Shown: one piece after another, positions 18,018 through 19,358 of the stretch
How the letters are laid out: the number at the start of each line of letters is the position of its first letter
Numbering within the stretch: the first letter of the stretch is position 1
Program-made: the position numbers and the translations under genes
The notes under the pieces: generated by a model
What the model saw: only the letters and a program-made list of their open reading frames with translations
Databases searched by the model: none
Told to the model about the DNA's origin: nothing
Source of the DNA: Actinomycetes bacterium
GTDB taxonomy: Bacteria; Actinomycetota; Acidimicrobiia; Acidimicrobiales; RAAP-2
Assembly (NCBI GenBank): GCA_021795095.1
Contig: JAJYPU010000021.1
Coordinates: 1-19,358, forward strand
Direction: 5' to 3'
DNA: 19,358 nucleotides

Positions 18018-18023
18018 TAGATT
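18018..18023 (+). promoter_or_regulatory. Predicted -10 box, leaderless ORF at 18030
   Basis: TAGATT fits TANNNT and ends six bases before GTG 18030, which lacks a Shine-Dalgarno sequence. The rest of the 245-bp gap after the SDR gene (17785-18029) shows no convincing gene or terminator. Confidence 0.5.
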
Positions 18024-18029
18024 CATAGG

Positions 18030-18173
18030 GTGACAGCACAAATTCGTGGTGATGGTGATTGGGCGCAGGCTCGTCGTTCCCCCGCTTTGAGTTGTTCTGC
18101 TCTGTCCACTGGGCTCGACCAGCACCTCGGCCAGGTGCGACGCCAAATCGTCGCCCAGTCCCTGCTGAAGTAG
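18030..18173 (+). CDS. 47-codon ORF ending in-frame before the next gene
   Basis: GTG 18030 lies six bases after a TAGATT -10 box, as at other leaderless starts here. The frame runs 47 codons to TAG 18171-18173, and the next ORF begins with the following codon in the same frame. By my count, third positions of the last 23 codons are G or C in 20 cases, which looks like coding sequence, while the first 24 are much lower (7). The product includes GLDQHLGQVRRQIVAQSLLK, probably a helix. It may be the true N-terminus of the following protein cut off by an amber codon, or a separate small protein such as an antitoxin. I do not recognise it. Confidence 0.5.
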   Translation: MTAQIRGDGDWAQARRSPALSCSALSTGLDQHLGQVRRQIVAQSLLK

Positions 18174-19184
18174 GTGGTGGTGTCAGCGTTGGCCGGACCG
18201 GCCGAAGCCATACGTCGAGGTCTCGCGCGCCTAGACCCGGCGGCAGTACTCGAGGTCGTCTCGTCACTGGACCTTCGTCCCAGTACCAAGATCTCACCCG
18301 CCGTTGGGATGCCGTTACGGGGACTCCAGCAGCGTGGTGACGTCGCGGCATTCGCTGCGAGCGCACCATTGATCGCCGTCCGGGCACTGCTGGAGCTCCT
18401 GGTGGCGGGAAGTCTCGACCGGATCATCGAACTCTTGGGTGAGCATTCGGAGCGCCCCACGTACGACCAGATGGCGGCCGCCGTGGACGCGATGCGCGCC
18501 GAGGGCACCGAGGACGCTCAACTGGCGGCGCTCCTCGCGTTCGCCATCGGCGAGCAGTTCCCCGCCGCCGAACATTGCCGGCGCATGATCGAGGAGCGAC
18601 CGGAGTTCGCGTTGCCCGACGTCGAAGTCGTCGAGTCCTCCGGTTCGTTGTTGTCACCCAAGGAAGTGGACCCGGCGATTCGCGAGGCGAGACGTCTTCG
18701 TCGAGAGGCCTCGAAGAGCAAGAAGAAGGTCGTCGCGCCACCGACTCGGACAGTGAAGCCCAAGTCCGTCGCGGAAGTGAGCACACCGGCTGCGCCCATC
18801 GAACCGACCGCGGTGCCGTTGGTTGTCGCACGTCGCCACGTCACCTTGACCCCGGCCGAGGCGAGATTGGTCGACACCGACCACGCGAGGACGGGATTCG
18901 TGGTGAGTGTCGAAATCCCCTTTGATTCAATCGACCCCGCGACGCCAGACGTCCACGCGAAACAGCGTCCGGCGGTGGTCGTGGCGGCGTCCGATTCGGC
19001 GCTGTTGGTGCGCGGCATCTATTCGAACCAGTCCGCGAACCGACAGCTGTTCGGACCGTGGCGTCGGCTGGGACTCGACCACGTCTCCTATATCAGCGAT
19101 GAGCGACAGGTGATCGACCCGTCCGCGGCGCCCGTGGTCGAACTCGCGAGGCTGACCGACGAGGAGTGGAACTCGCTCTGGTGA
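18174..19184 (+). CDS. Protein with helical N-terminus and possible MazF/PemK-like C-terminus
   Basis: A 336-codon ORF, family not firmly recognised. Residues about 1-145 are helical. Residues 165-215 form a charged Lys/Arg then Pro/Thr linker. Residues 216-336 are strand-rich with KQRPAVVVAASDSALLVRGIYS (263-284), which recalls the RPvvVv strand of MazF/PemK-type toxins, and end LARLTDEEWNSLW. The usual MazF N-terminal GDI-type motif is not clear, so the fold is tentative. Three GTG codons start the frame, but no ribosome binding site precedes them. They directly follow TAG 18171 in the same frame, so translation may depend on reinitiation or readthrough from 18030, or the real gene may be 18030-19184. 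Confidence 0.65.
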   Translation: MVVSALAGPAEAIRRGLARLDPAAVLEVVSSLDLRPSTKISPAVGMPLRGLQQRGDVAAFAASAPLIAVRALLELLVAGSLDRIIELLGEHSERPTYDQMAAAVDAMRAEGTEDAQLAALLAFAIGEQFPAAEHCRRMIEERPEFALPDVEVVESSGSLLSPKEVDPAIREARRLRREASKSKKKVVAPPTRTVKPKSVAEVSTPAAPIEPTAVPLVVARRHVTLTPAEARLVDTDHARTGFVVSVEIPFDSIDPATPDVHAKQRPAVVVAASDSALLVRGIYSNQSANRQLFGPWRRLGLDHVSYISDERQVIDPSAAPVVELARLTDEEWNSLW

Positions 19185-19211
19185 CCGATCGGGCGCGCCG
19201 GTGAACGGGCG

Positions 19212-19217
19212 TACCAT
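19212..19217 (+). promoter_or_regulatory. Predicted -10 box, leaderless lyase gene
   Basis: TACCAT fits TANNNT; seven bases separate it from ATG 19225. No Shine-Dalgarno sequence is present, so leaderless expression is likely. Confidence 0.45.
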
Positions 19218-19224
19218 CGATCGC

Positions 19225-19358
19225 ATGGAGCACACCTTTTCAACGATTATCGAGCCCTTCCGTATCCACTCGGTCGAGCCACTACGGATGACCACGGCGT
19301 CCCAACGCGCCGAGGCCATCCGAGACGCCGGCTACAACCTGTTCAATCTGCGCGCCGA
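19225..19358 (+). CDS. Tryptophanase / tyrosine phenol-lyase family, 5' part
   Basis: The first 44 codons of a gene cut by the window end. IEPFRIHSVEPLRMTT followed by RAEAIRDAGYNLFNLRA matches the N-terminus of PLP-dependent beta-eliminating lyases, where EPFRI, VEP and AGYNxF are conserved. Members split tryptophan to indole, pyruvate and ammonia, or tyrosine to phenol, pyruvate and ammonia; the residues that tell them apart lie beyond the window. ATG 19225 has no ribosome binding site but follows a TACCAT -10 box. The gene starts 40 bp after the preceding ORF. Confidence 0.8.
   Translation, partial: MEHTFSTIIEPFRIHSVEPLRMTTASQRAEAIRDAGYNLFNLRA

Noticed and set aside
17695..18387. 230-codon minus-strand ORF between SDR and the toxin-like gene
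   Set aside because: It overlaps both neighbours, is rich in Arg, Ser, Thr and Pro, has no family motif, and conflicts with the leaderless start at 18030.

Overview
High-GC bacterial chromosome, most likely an actinobacterium. LeuA, LeuB and LeuC read like the mycobacterial/actinobacterial forms, and several genes appear to be expressed from leaderless transcripts, which are common in that phylum. A placement in or near Acidimicrobiia is only my impression. No tRNA, rRNA, CRISPR array or intact insertion sequence is visible.

Left part, 1-12097: leucine and branched-chain amino-acid synthesis. The window opens on a regulatory leader: a -10 box, a 12-residue leader peptide ending in three Leu codons and Gln, a hairpin, a strong intrinsic terminator, then leuA. 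After leuA comes a two-repeat PQ-loop (SWEET-like) membrane protein that ends convergently against a long leftward gene run. Read in its own direction, from 10033 down to 2466, that run is greA, leuC, leuD, an L-asparaginase, a sphingosine-1-phosphate-lyase-like PLP enzyme, an FGGY sugar kinase and acdS (ACC deaminase), all closely spaced. leuB and ilvE run rightward from the same divergent intergenic region as greA. Together leuA, leuCD, leuB and ilvE cover the leucine branch plus its final transamination. acdS would yield 2-oxobutanoate, an isoleucine precursor.

Middle, 12111-16326: an unrecognised 153-residue protein and an acyl-CoA dehydrogenase, then a less orderly, accessory-looking stretch. 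It holds a methyltransferase broken by two opposite single-base indels. It also holds a two-gene unit encoding a winged-helix/minimal-nucleotidyltransferase fusion and a HEPN-like helical protein, preceded by an AT-rich control region of three tandem 19-bp repeats. A 395-bp gap with an imperfect direct repeat follows.

Right part, 16327-19358: an SDR/DUF2867 oxidoreductase-like protein; a 47-codon leaderless ORF separated by one in-frame TAG from a 336-codon ORF with a possible MazF/PemK-like C-terminus; and the first 44 codons of a tryptophanase/tyrosine phenol-lyase family gene.

The main points for a second look are the leuA leader, the repeated promoter layout TANNNT-N6/7-GTG/ATG directly at start codons, the 19-bp repeats ahead of the toxin-antitoxin-like pair, the in-frame TAG at 18171, and the unusual lyase-kinase-deaminase run.
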